The notes beneath the pieces were generated by a model. It saw nothing but the letters and a program-made list of their open reading frames with translations. It did not search any database and was not told the origin of the DNA. A program made the position numbers and the translations under genes. This document shows, piece after piece, positions 1-5,933 of a DNA stretch of 7,332 nucleotides. The DNA comes from Micrococcales bacterium (lineage in GTDB: Bacteria; Actinomycetota; Actinomycetes; S36-B12; UBA5976), in the NCBI GenBank assembly GCA_024640585.1, contig JAHEEQ010000137.1, positions 1 to 7,332 of the forward strand. The letters are read 5' to 3'. Position 1 is the stretch's first letter, and each line of letters begins with the position of its first letter.

Positions 1-543
1 GCTGCAAATGAGGGTAGAAAAATTCTAGTCTGGAGCACCTTTGTTGGAAACCTTTTGGTTTTGCAACGCTTGTTAGCTCCCTTCGAGCCTGCACTAATTT
101 ACGGCGGTACGCATATTGATGAACGAAAAAGTGAACTTGAACGATTCCGACAATCATCTACATGTCATGTCTTGCTCAGTAATCCACAGACATTAGGAGA
201 AGGCGTGAGTTTGCACAGGGAATGTCACGAGGCAATTTATGTTGACCGTAGTTACAACGCTGGTCTCTATTTGCAATCACTAGATCGAATTCATCGACTA
301 GGGCTTCCACCCGAACAAGAAACAACTGTGTATATCCTTCAGTCAGAAGGTTCTATTGATGTTCGAGTAGACAGAAGGTTGGAAGCGAAAATTGATCGTC
401 TTGGAGCCTACTTGAATGATGCTGGTCTTGTTGAAGTTAGCCTTCCCACAGGGGATACAGACGACCCACCTGAAGGGCTACTCGGGCTTGACGATCTAGA
501 TTTGAATGATCTTTTGGATCATCTAAGAAATGATAGTAATTGA
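1..543 (+). CDS. SF2/SNF2-like helicase ATPase, C-terminal part (5' truncated by window)
   Basis: The frame is open from base 1, so this is the last 180 residues of a larger protein. It holds the second RecA-like lobe of an SF2 helicase-type ATPase: motif IV region KILVWSTF (residues 7-14), a YGG turn (34-36), motif V LGEGVSLH (65-72) and motif VI QSLDRIHRLG (92-101), with R96 and R99 as the expected arginine-finger residues. Motif VI is close to the SNF2 form. The Walker A and DEAH motifs lie outside the window. The tail is very acidic and leucine-rich (about 135-180). The stop overlaps the next gene by 14 nt, implying translational coupling. With an NgoAVII-like nuclease two genes downstream, the natural inference is that this is the motor subunit of an ATP-dependent restriction complex, like N.NgoAVII or the CglI ATPase. 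It could instead be an unrelated island helicase. Confidence 0.88.
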   Translation, partial: AANEGRKILVWSTFVGNLLVLQRLLAPFEPALIYGGTHIDERKSELERFRQSSTCHVLLSNPQTLGEGVSLHRECHEAIYVDRSYNAGLYLQSLDRIHRLGLPPEQETTVYILQSEGSIDVRVDRRLEAKIDRLGAYLNDAGLVEVSLPTGDTDDPPEGLLGLDDLDLNDLLDHLRNDSN

Positions 544-1282
544 ATCTAGCCTCCGCGAAGAGCTCATACTTGAGGTTCTTAAAGCAGCGTCTGATCGAAT
601 CTCAGTTCAAGATTTCGACATACAGTGCCAGCTAGCACCTACAACCTCAGGTAAGTCTTACTATGACCGACTTAGGACTGCCGAACAACTAATTGAGAAT
701 GGCGTCATAGAAAAAATAGACGACCGCTTGAGAATCGTGGTCAAAGATGCGCCTGAATGGCTGATACAAGGCATGCTTAACGGGTCTCAAATTTCGTGGG
801 AAATTTTCGAAACAATAGACAACAGGGGTAAATTAAAAGGGAAGATCGACGTTGAACTTTTGGCCGCTATAGGACTAGAGGGGGAGAAAGCGGTTATTAA
901 CCAACTTAAGCAGGATCTTCCCTCTTCCTTTGAATCGCGAATCAAACACATTTCCTTGACTGACGACTCAGCAGGATTCGACATTTCTTCACCATCAATT
1001 TTTCAATACGACAATCTCTGCCTTTTAGAGGTAAAAACCTCATCACGACCAGGAGATGACTTTCGATTCATTATTAGTAGAAATGAAGCTCGAGTTGCCA
1101 GCCATAACGAAAACTGGAGACTAGTAGCAGTTCGTAGGGGGCCAAGCGGATACAAAATTCTGGGGCACATGCGATATGCTCATTTCTCAGATCTATTGCC
1201 AGTTGATTCAAGCCCTCATTCCAAATGGGAGTCAGCTAGCATTGCATTGCCGGTTGATCTTATCGTTCCCGGTCTTCCTTAA
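530..1282 (+). CDS. DUF3883 domain protein (PD-(D/E)XK-like fold), probable restriction-complex subunit
   Basis: 250 residues. The C-terminal half (about 115-215) reads as a DUF3883 (NO VEIN-type) domain: GEKAV (118-122), GFDI (149-152), LEVKT (166-170) and SRNE (183-186). The conserved acidic residues E119, D151 and the E167-x-K169 pair match the PD-(D/E)XK nuclease-like arrangement of this family, so nuclease chemistry is possible but not shown. Residues about 40-90 are helical and then strand-like, consistent with a small winged-helix region, though this is weaker. The ATG lies inside the end of the ATPase gene (14 nt overlap) and the next gene starts 15 nt after its stop, so it is part of one operon. 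DUF3883 domains often occur with helicases and restriction genes. Here it may be an accessory or coupling subunit of the downstream PLD nuclease, or a second nuclease; the sequence does not decide. Confidence 0.8.
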   Translation: MIVIESSLREELILEVLKAASDRISVQDFDIQCQLAPTTSGKSYYDRLRTAEQLIENGVIEKIDDRLRIVVKDAPEWLIQGMLNGSQISWEIFETIDNRGKLKGKIDVELLAAIGLEGEKAVINQLKQDLPSSFESRIKHISLTDDSAGFDISSPSIFQYDNLCLLEVKTSSRPGDDFRFIISRNEARVASHNENWRLVAVRRGPSGYKILGHMRYAHFSDLLPVDSSPHSKWESASIALPVDLIVPGLP

Positions 1283-1297
1283 ACGTGTGAAGCTTTT

Positions 1298-1732
1298 ATG
1301 AGTACTGGATTTAATTTTGTCACTCTTCCTTTGACTACAAAAAGGGGAGGTCAGGTAGTGGTTCCTCAACGATCGGGGCTGAATTGGGGGCAGAGACCGG
1401 GACGCGAACCCAATCAGGCATATCTGTCGGTTCCTGTTGAAATTCAAAGAAGTGGTTTTTTTCCAGATAGAGGTGAGGTCTTCATTGTCGAGTGTGACGA
1501 TGGTTTCACAATGAAATGTGTTCGCGCTCAAGCTAATGGAAAAGGAATTGAGTCCCCAACAGATAACTCAATTATTGGAATTTATTTCAGAAAGCGCCTT
1601 GGAGTTCGTTCCGGACACATGGTTACTGTTGAGCACTTGCAAGCCTATGGAAGAACATCTGTTGATGTTCACTTTCGTAACGAACACCTCTTCTACTTGG
1701 ATTTCTCAACTCTTAGTAGACAAGGGGGCTAG
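1298..1732 (+). CDS. Stand-alone B3-like DNA-recognition domain (copy of the NgoFVII-family C-terminal domain)
   Basis: 144 residues with no catalytic domain. Nearly its whole length aligns with residues about 189-323 of the restriction subunit encoded next (1825-2796). Shared landmarks are NWG..R (29-33), AY.SVP (41-46), FFPD (54-57), CDDG (66-69), ANGK (79-82), RKRLG (98-102), YGR (117-119) and LDFS (134-137). By hand alignment roughly 45% of about 105 positions are identical. In R.NgoAVII and BfiI this C-terminal part is a B3-like fold that reads the target DNA. The protein starts where the domain starts, so it looks like a deliberate single-domain gene and not a broken nuclease. It is 15 nt downstream of the DUF3883 gene, and 92 nt before the nuclease gene. 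Possible roles are a second specificity subunit, a modulator of cleavage or a repressor; none is proven. Confidence 0.8.
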   Translation: MSTGFNFVTLPLTTKRGGQVVVPQRSGLNWGQRPGREPNQAYLSVPVEIQRSGFFPDRGEVFIVECDDGFTMKCVRAQANGKGIESPTDNSIIGIYFRKRLGVRSGHMVTVEHLQAYGRTSVDVHFRNEHLFYLDFSTLSRQGG

Positions 1733-1824
1733 CGCAGCATGATTAGATAAGCTAGGATTGCATGGGTCTTCCTTCACTATGCATTCAGATTGAAGCCAAT
1801 CGGGAATGTATGAAATGAGAGCCT

Positions 1825-2796
1825 ATGCTAGTCAAAGATTTATTTGAAAAAGCCCTTATTGCACCCGCTACTAAAGGTGCGAATGAACTTTGGGTAATTA
1901 CAGGTTATTCGTCTCCAGCGATAGTTCACAAGCAACTCGACAGACTTGAAAAAGCAGGTCTCCAGATTAAGATCAAAATTTTGGTTGGAATGATTGGGCT
2001 TGACGGTTTGGATCTTGCTAGTCATCAAGGCTTTATAAAACTATCGAAGATCTATGGCGATGATTTCAGTTGCCGATATGTTATGAAATCATCTATCACT
2101 CATAGCAAAAATTATCTGTGGCTTAAGAATGGAAAGCCTTTTGTAGGTTTTTCGGGCTCCGCAAATTACTCGATCAATGCATTCTCTGGAAAAGTCATAG
2201 AGACTTTGACAACAGATGACCCACTTGAAATTGAAAAACTTTATAAAGTAATTTCTGCAAATTCGATTGATTGCAGAGCCTCAGATGTGGATAAGTATTT
2301 CAATTTTTTCCAAATTGCCGCGAAAGATTCAACAGACTATCGAACTGCCAATGATGATCTAAAGAATCTGAGTGCAAAGGCGTTTGACTCTAATGGATTG
2401 GATAGTTTGACTTTAAGCCTTCTCAAAACTCGAGGTGTTCCCGCAGTGCATGACAGCGGCGGCATCAATTGGGGGCACAGAGATAACAGAGATCGCGATG
2501 AGGCTTACATTTCAGTTCCTACTAAATACCAGGGCAAATTTTTTCCAGATCTAAAGAAACGATTCAAAGTTACTTGTGACGATGGAGAAGAGTTTCAAAT
2601 GGTTGCCGAAGGTGCCAATGGCAAACAAGTCACAACCCCTGATGGGAATTGGCAACTTGGACGCTATTTGCGAAAGCGTCTTGGTCTCAAATCAGGGGTA
2701 AAAGTAAAACTTGAAGATTTTTTAAATTATGGACGCTCAGATGTAACTTTTTATAAAAAAACATCAAGTCATTACTTACTTGACTTCTCAATTTAA
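1825..2796 (+). CDS. NgoFVII/NgoAVII-family restriction endonuclease: PLD nuclease domain plus B3-like DNA-binding domain
   Basis: 323 residues in two domains. Residues 1-180 form a phospholipase D-type nuclease: the H93-x-K95 motif is followed by G111-S112-x-N114 and a downstream E126, the usual HKD-family active site. Such enzymes cut DNA without metal, normally using paired active sites from two protomers. Residues about 189-323 form the B3-like recognition domain (INWG, AYISVP, FFPD, CDDG, RKRLG, YGR). This order matches R.NgoAVII/NgoFVII and R.CglI, which work with a helicase-like ATPase. The ATPase end at 1-543 and the C5 methyltransferase at 3084-4409 supply the other expected parts. 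The chosen ATG has a GAGAG stretch just upstream. The gene ends tail to tail with the minus-strand operon, overlapping it by 9 nt. NgoFVII-type enzymes read GCSGC-like sites; the site here cannot be told from sequence, since recognition domains diverge. Confidence 0.88.
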   Translation: MLVKDLFEKALIAPATKGANELWVITGYSSPAIVHKQLDRLEKAGLQIKIKILVGMIGLDGLDLASHQGFIKLSKIYGDDFSCRYVMKSSITHSKNYLWLKNGKPFVGFSGSANYSINAFSGKVIETLTTDDPLEIEKLYKVISANSIDCRASDVDKYFNFFQIAAKDSTDYRTANDDLKNLSAKAFDSNGLDSLTLSLLKTRGVPAVHDSGGINWGHRDNRDRDEAYISVPTKYQGKFFPDLKKRFKVTCDDGEEFQMVAEGANGKQVTTPDGNWQLGRYLRKRLGLKSGVKVKLEDFLNYGRSDVTFYKKTSSHYLLDFSI

Positions 2797-3081
2797 AGTA
2801 AATTTACCGCTTACTTTAGCCATGGTGCATTTCTGCGAGCAATACTTGCTAACTTGCGCATAGCCATTTCTGGTAGGGTGATATTCCTTGCCGCAGTTCG
2901 CACATATCTTTGTAATGCTTTCATCACGTAAAGGTGCTTTCTTTACGGTTTTTTTTGCGTTTGGGGTGGAGGTGGCTATCTCCTCCGTTTTTTTCTTTGT
3001 AGCTGCGAAATAAGCATCGAATGCATTGAGCACCTTTGGTGGTGCGGCCGCTTTTTTTGTGTTTTTGTTCGAGTCGCCCAT
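2788..3081 (-). CDS. Small zinc-finger-like protein, CX2CX17CX3C, downstream of the methyltransferase
   Basis: 97 residues. The N-terminal half is rich in Lys, Ala and Thr and probably disordered. The C-terminal 40 residues carry four cysteines, C60, C63, C81 and C85, with the motifs CANCGKEYHP, NGYA and SKYCSQKC. The spacing and the YCS..C ending suggest a treble-clef-like zinc site. I do not recognise a named family; it faintly resembles DUF2256-type fingers. The start is supported by AGGAAG about 8 nt upstream, inside the end of the methyltransferase gene, and only 2 nt separate the methyltransferase stop from this ATG, so the two are cotranscribed. A paralogue with identical cysteine spacing lies at 5930-6163. 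The context suggests a DNA-binding or protein-binding accessory of the R-M locus, but no function can be assigned. Confidence 0.8.
   Translation of the reverse strand: MGDSNKNTKKAAAPPKVLNAFDAYFAATKKKTEEIATSTPNAKKTVKKAPLRDESITKICANCGKEYHPTRNGYAQVSKYCSQKCTMAKVSGKFTLN
2794..2818. terminator. A/T-rich hairpin at the convergent gene ends
   Basis: TAAAGTAA (2794-2801) and TTACTTTA (2811-2818) are perfect complements with a 9-nt loop, beginning in the stop codon of the nuclease gene. An overlapping 10-bp palindrome, GTAAATTTAC, covers 2798-2807. Both lie where the two opposing operons overlap by 9 nt and within the last codons of the zinc-finger-like gene. A bidirectional termination role is plausible from position, but the stem has one G-C pair per arm and would be weak. 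Confidence 0.3.
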
Positions 3082-3083
3082 TT

Positions 3084-4409
3084 TTATGACTTCCTGGCTT
3101 TAAGTGTTAGTGACTTGCTCTTGAAAAAGCCGTTACTTGGATCAATCGAGTCGTATGATTTGCCTGCAAAGGTTTTCAGCAAAGCATCAAGGATAATTTT
3201 GGCTCCATCGACCGGAACCGCCATTCCTATTTGGGCTCTGACACTTTCTTTTGAACCGTAAAAAACAAAATCATCAGGAAAAGTCTGTAATCTTGCACGC
3301 TCTCTATTAGTCAAAGCTCTTGGTTCTTTCCAATGGTAAACGTGGGTGCCCCCACCGCCGCTTCCTGTTACGGTATATGAAGGTTTTTTTGGGTCAAGTC
3401 GTTTATATATTTGGCTAATCGTTGCGCCTTTGACATTCAATTTAAGATGTTCTGGCAGATCGGCTGTCCATACGTTTTCTCCTGGCTTAATTAATTTAAG
3501 TCGTTCTACAACTACATTGCTTTGCCGAGTCAATTCGTGATTGTGTGCATCAGTTGGAATTCTAGGGTTCTCAATTGCCTCTTTGCATGTTTTGATATTC
3601 ATTGAAGGAGTTGGAACTTTAAAGTGCAATCCTAAGTCACCTCGAGTACCTATAATGATGTAACGATGGCGAGCTTGTGGGACCCCATACTCCTCGAATT
3701 TATAGTGATGAACCGCTAGGTCATAGCCAAACAGGCCGGCGTTGTTGAGTTCAGAGAGAATCAGTTCGAACGCTTTCCCTGAATTTGAACTACCGATGCC
3801 GCTTACGTTTTCCGCAAATATGAACAGTGGATTTGCATGGTTAATGTATTCAACACCATACTCATAAAGCCTGCCAAATTTACCTTTAAGTCCTAGAGAT
3901 TCACCTACTTGGCTGAAGTCGTTGCAAGGAAAGCCATACAGAAAGCCGTCCACTACTGGTAGCTTTTGAATATCAACGTTTCGGATATCGTCGCAAATGC
4001 TTAATGCATTTGGATTTCCTTTTAGTAGGTTATTTTTGTAAGTTCTGCAAGTATCAGGATCGTAATCTGTTGCCCACACATGATCGAAAGAAAAATCTAT
4101 GCCACGAGACTGCAAGCGAGTTTTGCTTAAGGCGGTTCCGATGCCGCCTGGGCCGCTGTACATTTCCCCAACAGTAAAGGCGCGCTTTTTATCATTATTA
4201 AAAACCGGGGCTTGTGACGGTGCGACTTTAGTGGATGTGGTTTTGTTCATGGGTTGAAGTTCAGGTGCTTTAGATTGAGACTCAATTAGTCCCTCGATCA
4301 GTTCACGAATTTTTTCAGAGACGGTCACTTGTTCCTGCTGGCATAGCTTGTCAAGCAGGGCTTTCTTTGACTCTTCTAGCCGAATTTGAAGATGCTGACT
4401 CTTGCTCAT
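3084..4409 (-). CDS. C5-cytosine DNA methyltransferase with N-terminal ribbon-helix-helix domain
   Basis: 441 residues. It transfers a methyl group from S-adenosylmethionine to carbon 5 of a target cytosine. Visible motifs: I, GEMYSGPGGIG (81-91), with SGPGG where FAGxGG is usual; IV, GFPCNDFSQ (159-167), with the catalytic C162; VI, AENVSG (199-204); VIII, QARHRYIIIG (245-254); IX, RALTNRERARLQTFPD (364-379); X, QIGMAVP (393-399). The target-recognition region lies between VIII and IX and includes a glycine run at about 349-354. Residues 4-45 are an extra ribbon-helix-helix domain (strand QHLQIRLEE, then two helices ending SEKIRELIEGLIE), joined by a Ser/Thr/Pro-rich linker to the catalytic part. 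This suggests the enzyme may repress its own promoter, as other C5 methyltransferases do with an N-terminal HTH. It is the expected protective partner of the PLD nuclease on the facing strand. Confidence 0.96.
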   Translation of the reverse strand: MSKSQHLQIRLEESKKALLDKLCQQEQVTVSEKIRELIEGLIESQSKAPELQPMNKTTSTKVAPSQAPVFNNDKKRAFTVGEMYSGPGGIGTALSKTRLQSRGIDFSFDHVWATDYDPDTCRTYKNNLLKGNPNALSICDDIRNVDIQKLPVVDGFLYGFPCNDFSQVGESLGLKGKFGRLYEYGVEYINHANPLFIFAENVSGIGSSNSGKAFELILSELNNAGLFGYDLAVHHYKFEEYGVPQARHRYIIIGTRGDLGLHFKVPTPSMNIKTCKEAIENPRIPTDAHNHELTRQSNVVVERLKLIKPGENVWTADLPEHLKLNVKGATISQIYKRLDPKKPSYTVTGSGGGGTHVYHWKEPRALTNRERARLQTFPDDFVFYGSKESVRAQIGMAVPVDGAKIILDALLKTFAGKSYDSIDPSNGFFKSKSLTLKARKS

Positions 4410-4415
4410 TTTGTA

Positions 4416-4443
4416 TTGACAAATGGGGCTACGTCGAAATCAT
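4416..4443 (+). promoter_or_regulatory. Possible opposing promoter facing the 4574 gene
   Basis: A perfect TTGACA (4416-4421) is followed after 16 nt by AATCAT (4438-4443), 4 of 6 matches to a -10 box. It would read rightward toward the gene at 4574, with a leader of about 120 nt. Its -10 box sits on the same bases as the -10 box of the methyltransferase promoter on the other strand, so the two could not be used at once. The weak -10 makes this tentative. Confidence 0.3.
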
Positions 4444-4467
4444 ACCTCTTCAACCAAGACGAGTCAA
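4439..4467 (-). promoter_or_regulatory. Sigma70-type promoter of the methyltransferase operon
   Basis: On the minus strand, TTGACT (4467-4462) and TATGAT (4444-4439) are separated by exactly 17 nt; each box matches 5 of 6 consensus bases. Transcription would start near 4432, giving a leader of about 23 nt before the ATG at 4409. No clear Shine-Dalgarno sequence lies in that leader, so translation may be modest. The short distance leaves the promoter well placed for repression by the RHH domain of its own product (inference). Confidence 0.65.
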
Positions 4468-4511
4468 ACCGATCTTCGAATAGAGGGCAACTCAACAGTA
4501 CGCTATCAGGT

Positions 4512-4529
4512 CTCAACTAGGTGAGCTCA
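4512..4529. promoter_or_regulatory. Possible operator: overlapping dyad symmetries between the divergent genes
   Basis: CTCAACTAGGTGAG (4512-4525) is a 14-bp dyad with six of seven base pairs matched, and it overlaps the perfect 8-bp palindrome TGAGCTCA (4522-4529). They lie in the 164-nt gap between the methyltransferase and the 4574 gene, upstream of the methyltransferase promoter. They are candidates for binding by the RHH domain or another regulator; short dyads also occur by chance. Confidence 0.25.
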
Positions 4530-4573
4530 AGATTGCTTATCATGGAAGCTTCAAGAATTAAAAAGCACACCAA

Positions 4574-4870
4574 TTGATAGTTCAACTGTCCGCCGTATCG
4601 CCAATTGCGTTTTCTATGGTTAAGTCAGGAGAGATGGTCCGAATAGAGCACAAACCCCCGCGTCGAAATGAATACAGAGAGAAAATTGGTCCGCCCTCAG
4701 ATTGCTATCTTGTGGTTAAGGGACAAACAAAGATTGGGATGATTCCAACTTCTTTCGTGAAAGTTCACCCAGAATTGCTAAAGCGCAAACTTTGCAAAAT
4801 TCAGGAAGTTGATAAGTTAAAGCAAATAATAACGATTACCTTTGAGGCTTTAATTGAGAAAAAAGAGTAG
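4574..4870 (+). CDS. Small protein with HIRAN-like features
   Basis: 98 residues from a TTG start. In-frame ATGs at 4616 and 4634 are alternatives; AGGAG lies before 4634 but only 2 nt away, and an in-frame stop at 4559-4561 limits any extension. The pattern GEMVRIEHKP (19-28), RRNEYREK (30-37), CYLVVKGQTKIGMIP (44-58) and a closing strand IITITFE (85-91) resembles a HIRAN domain: a 'load' strand, an N-x-Y/D turn, then 'kiG.iP'. HIRAN domains bind 3' DNA ends and occur with SNF2 helicases and in restriction islands, which would suit the ATPase at the window start. The conserved N-x-Y-D is incomplete, so the family call is weak. It is AT-rich like the R-M genes and unlike queE after it, and is separated from queE by an inverted repeat. 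Confidence 0.6.
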   Translation: MIVQLSAVSPIAFSMVKSGEMVRIEHKPPRRNEYREKIGPPSDCYLVVKGQTKIGMIPTSFVKVHPELLKRKLCKIQEVDKLKQIITITFEALIEKKE

Positions 4871-4887
4871 AAATATTTTTTCTCAAT
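4853..4887. terminator. 12-bp A/T-rich inverted repeat, likely terminator of the 4574 gene
   Basis: ATTGAGAAAAAA (4853-4864) and TTTTTTCTCAAT (4876-4887) are perfect complements around an 11-nt loop that contains the TAG stop of the 4574 gene (4868-4870). The right arm supplies a run of six T on the plus strand and the left arm six A, so it could end transcripts in either direction. Only three G-C pairs make it weaker than a standard intrinsic terminator. The first candidate ATG of queE (4886) overlaps the right arm. Confidence 0.5.
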
Positions 4888-4915
4888 GAGCATAACCAAT
4901 GCCAAGAAAAACAGT

Positions 4916-5551
4916 ATGTCATTCAGCGTAAAGGAAATGTTCTACACCTTGCAGGGTGAAGGCGCCAATGCAGGGCAACCCGCCGTGTTTTGCCGTTTTG
5001 CCGGATGCAATTTGTGGAGTGGCCGCGAGGAAGACCGTAGCTCGGCCATTTGCCAATTCTGCGACACCGACTTTGTGGGCACCGACGGCACACACGGCGG
5101 CAAGTTTGACAGTGCCCAAGCCTTGGCTACCGCTATTGCCAGCTTTTGGCCTGCCACCGATACCGCACACCGCTTTGTGGTGCTGACGGGTGGCGAGCCT
5201 CTGTTGCAAGTCGACCAAGCCTTGGTCGATGCCCTGCACGCCCTGCACTTCACCATTGCGGTGGAAACCAACGGCACGGTGCTTCCGCCGAAAGGAATTG
5301 ACTGGCTATGCATGAGCCCCAAGGCAGGTAGCCAACGGGTGGTAGCAGCAGGCCAAGAGCTCAAGCTGGTGTTTCCGCAAGTGGGTGCAGAGCCCGCGCT
5401 GTATGAATCTTTGAACTTTGAACATTTTTATTTGCAGCCCATGGATGGGCCCAACGCGGCGGCCAACACCGCTGCTGCCGTGGCCTATTGCCAAGCACAC
5501 CCGCGCTGGCGTTTGAGCGTGCAAACTCATAAGTTGATTGGCATCCGATGA
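4916..5551 (+). CDS. queE: 7-carboxy-7-deazaguanine synthase (radical SAM)
   Basis: QueE converts 6-carboxy-5,6,7,8-tetrahydropterin to 7-carboxy-7-deazaguanine on the way to preQ0 and queuosine. With the ATG at 4916 the protein has 211 residues. It shows TLQGEG (11-16), the variant radical-SAM cluster motif C31-x14-C46-x2-C49 typical of proteobacterial QueE, GGEP (92-95), AVETNGT (115-121), MSPKAG (133-138) and a terminal QTHK (203-206). A longer frame starts at 4886, but that ATG lies in the terminator arm, has no ribosome site, and adds ten residues not normal for the family; AAGAAA lies just before 4916. The gene is clearly GC-richer than the R-M genes upstream and is read as chromosomal core. 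It overlaps queD by 4 nt (ATGA), so the two are coupled. Confidence 0.95.
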   Translation: MSFSVKEMFYTLQGEGANAGQPAVFCRFAGCNLWSGREEDRSSAICQFCDTDFVGTDGTHGGKFDSAQALATAIASFWPATDTAHRFVVLTGGEPLLQVDQALVDALHALHFTIAVETNGTVLPPKGIDWLCMSPKAGSQRVVAAGQELKLVFPQVGAEPALYESLNFEHFYLQPMDGPNAAANTAAAVAYCQAHPRWRLSVQTHKLIGIR

Positions 5552-5913
5552 AATACGAACTCAGCCAGCGTTTCTACTTTGAAGCCGCCCACACACTACG
5601 CCGCAAAATCGATGCAGAAGGCAGCTTGCGCATCCACGGCCACACGTATCACGCCGAAGTGACCATCGCGGGCAAGCCAGACCCAGAGTCCGGCATGATG
5701 ATGGACCTGGCCTTTCTTCGCAAAGAAGTCGAAAAAGTACGCGAAAAGCTGGACCACCATTTCCTAGACGAAGTGCCAGGCCTTGGACCAGCCACGCTTG
5801 AGAACCTGTGCGCCTTCATCTACAACGACCTCAAAGCAACATTGCCCAACATCTACCGCATCAAGATTGAGCGTCCAGCAAGTGGTGACAAGTGTTGTTT
5901 AACACTCTCATAA
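5548..5913 (+). CDS. queD: 6-carboxytetrahydropterin synthase family protein
   Basis: 121 residues, the usual length for QueD, which makes 6-carboxy-tetrahydropterin from dihydroneopterin triphosphate, the substrate of QueE. Zinc ligands are H15 (FEAAH), H30 and H32 (HGH). The D69-H70 pair in LDHHFLDEVPG supplies the catalytic Asp/His, TLENLCAFI (83-91) is the conserved helix, and E108 is the pterin-anchoring glutamate. The notable feature is the catalytic cysteine position: canonical QueD has CxxxHGH, whereas here the residue is S26 (SLRIHGH). This may be a lineage variant of Burkholderiales QueD or may mean altered chemistry. The start codon overlaps the queE stop. It shares queE's GC-rich composition, and both adjoin AT-rich genes. 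Confidence 0.9.
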   Translation: MKYELSQRFYFEAAHTLRRKIDAEGSLRIHGHTYHAEVTIAGKPDPESGMMMDLAFLRKEVEKVREKLDHHFLDEVPGLGPATLENLCAFIYNDLKATLPNIYRIKIERPASGDKCCLTLS

Positions 5914-5919
5914 GAGATT

Positions 5920-5933
5920 GCAATGATCATTGC
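5920..5933. repeat. Perfect 14-bp palindrome just after queD
   Basis: GCAATGATCATTGC is fully self-complementary. It begins 7 nt after the queD stop and covers the TTG used as the longest start of the next small gene (5930). It has no loop and no following T-run beyond TTTG, so it looks more like a protein-binding site than a terminator. It also marks the switch from GC-rich to AT-rich sequence. Confidence 0.55.

Noticed and set aside
787..1531. Minus-strand frames at 787-984 and 1232-1531
   Set aside because: Both lie opposite well-supported genes and show no ribosome site or family resemblance.
1518..1742. 74-residue plus-strand frame inside the B3-domain gene
   Set aside because: It overlaps a gene whose protein is conserved with the nuclease's C-terminal domain; the alternative frame has no recognisable motif.
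1788..1801. Small hairpin GATTG-aagc-CAATC upstream of the nuclease gene
   Set aside because: A 5-bp stem is expected by chance and no regulatory context supports it.
4942..5364. Long minus-strand frame opposite queE (and others at 4919-5248 and 5306-5530)
   Set aside because: Typical mirror frames in GC-rich coding sequence; QueE motifs fix the real frame.
4916..5913. queE/queD as part of a 7-deazaguanine DNA-modification (dpd) system
   Set aside because: No dpdA, dpdB/C or queC-like gene is visible, and the pair's GC-rich composition fits core tRNA-queuosine genes; kept only as a side check.
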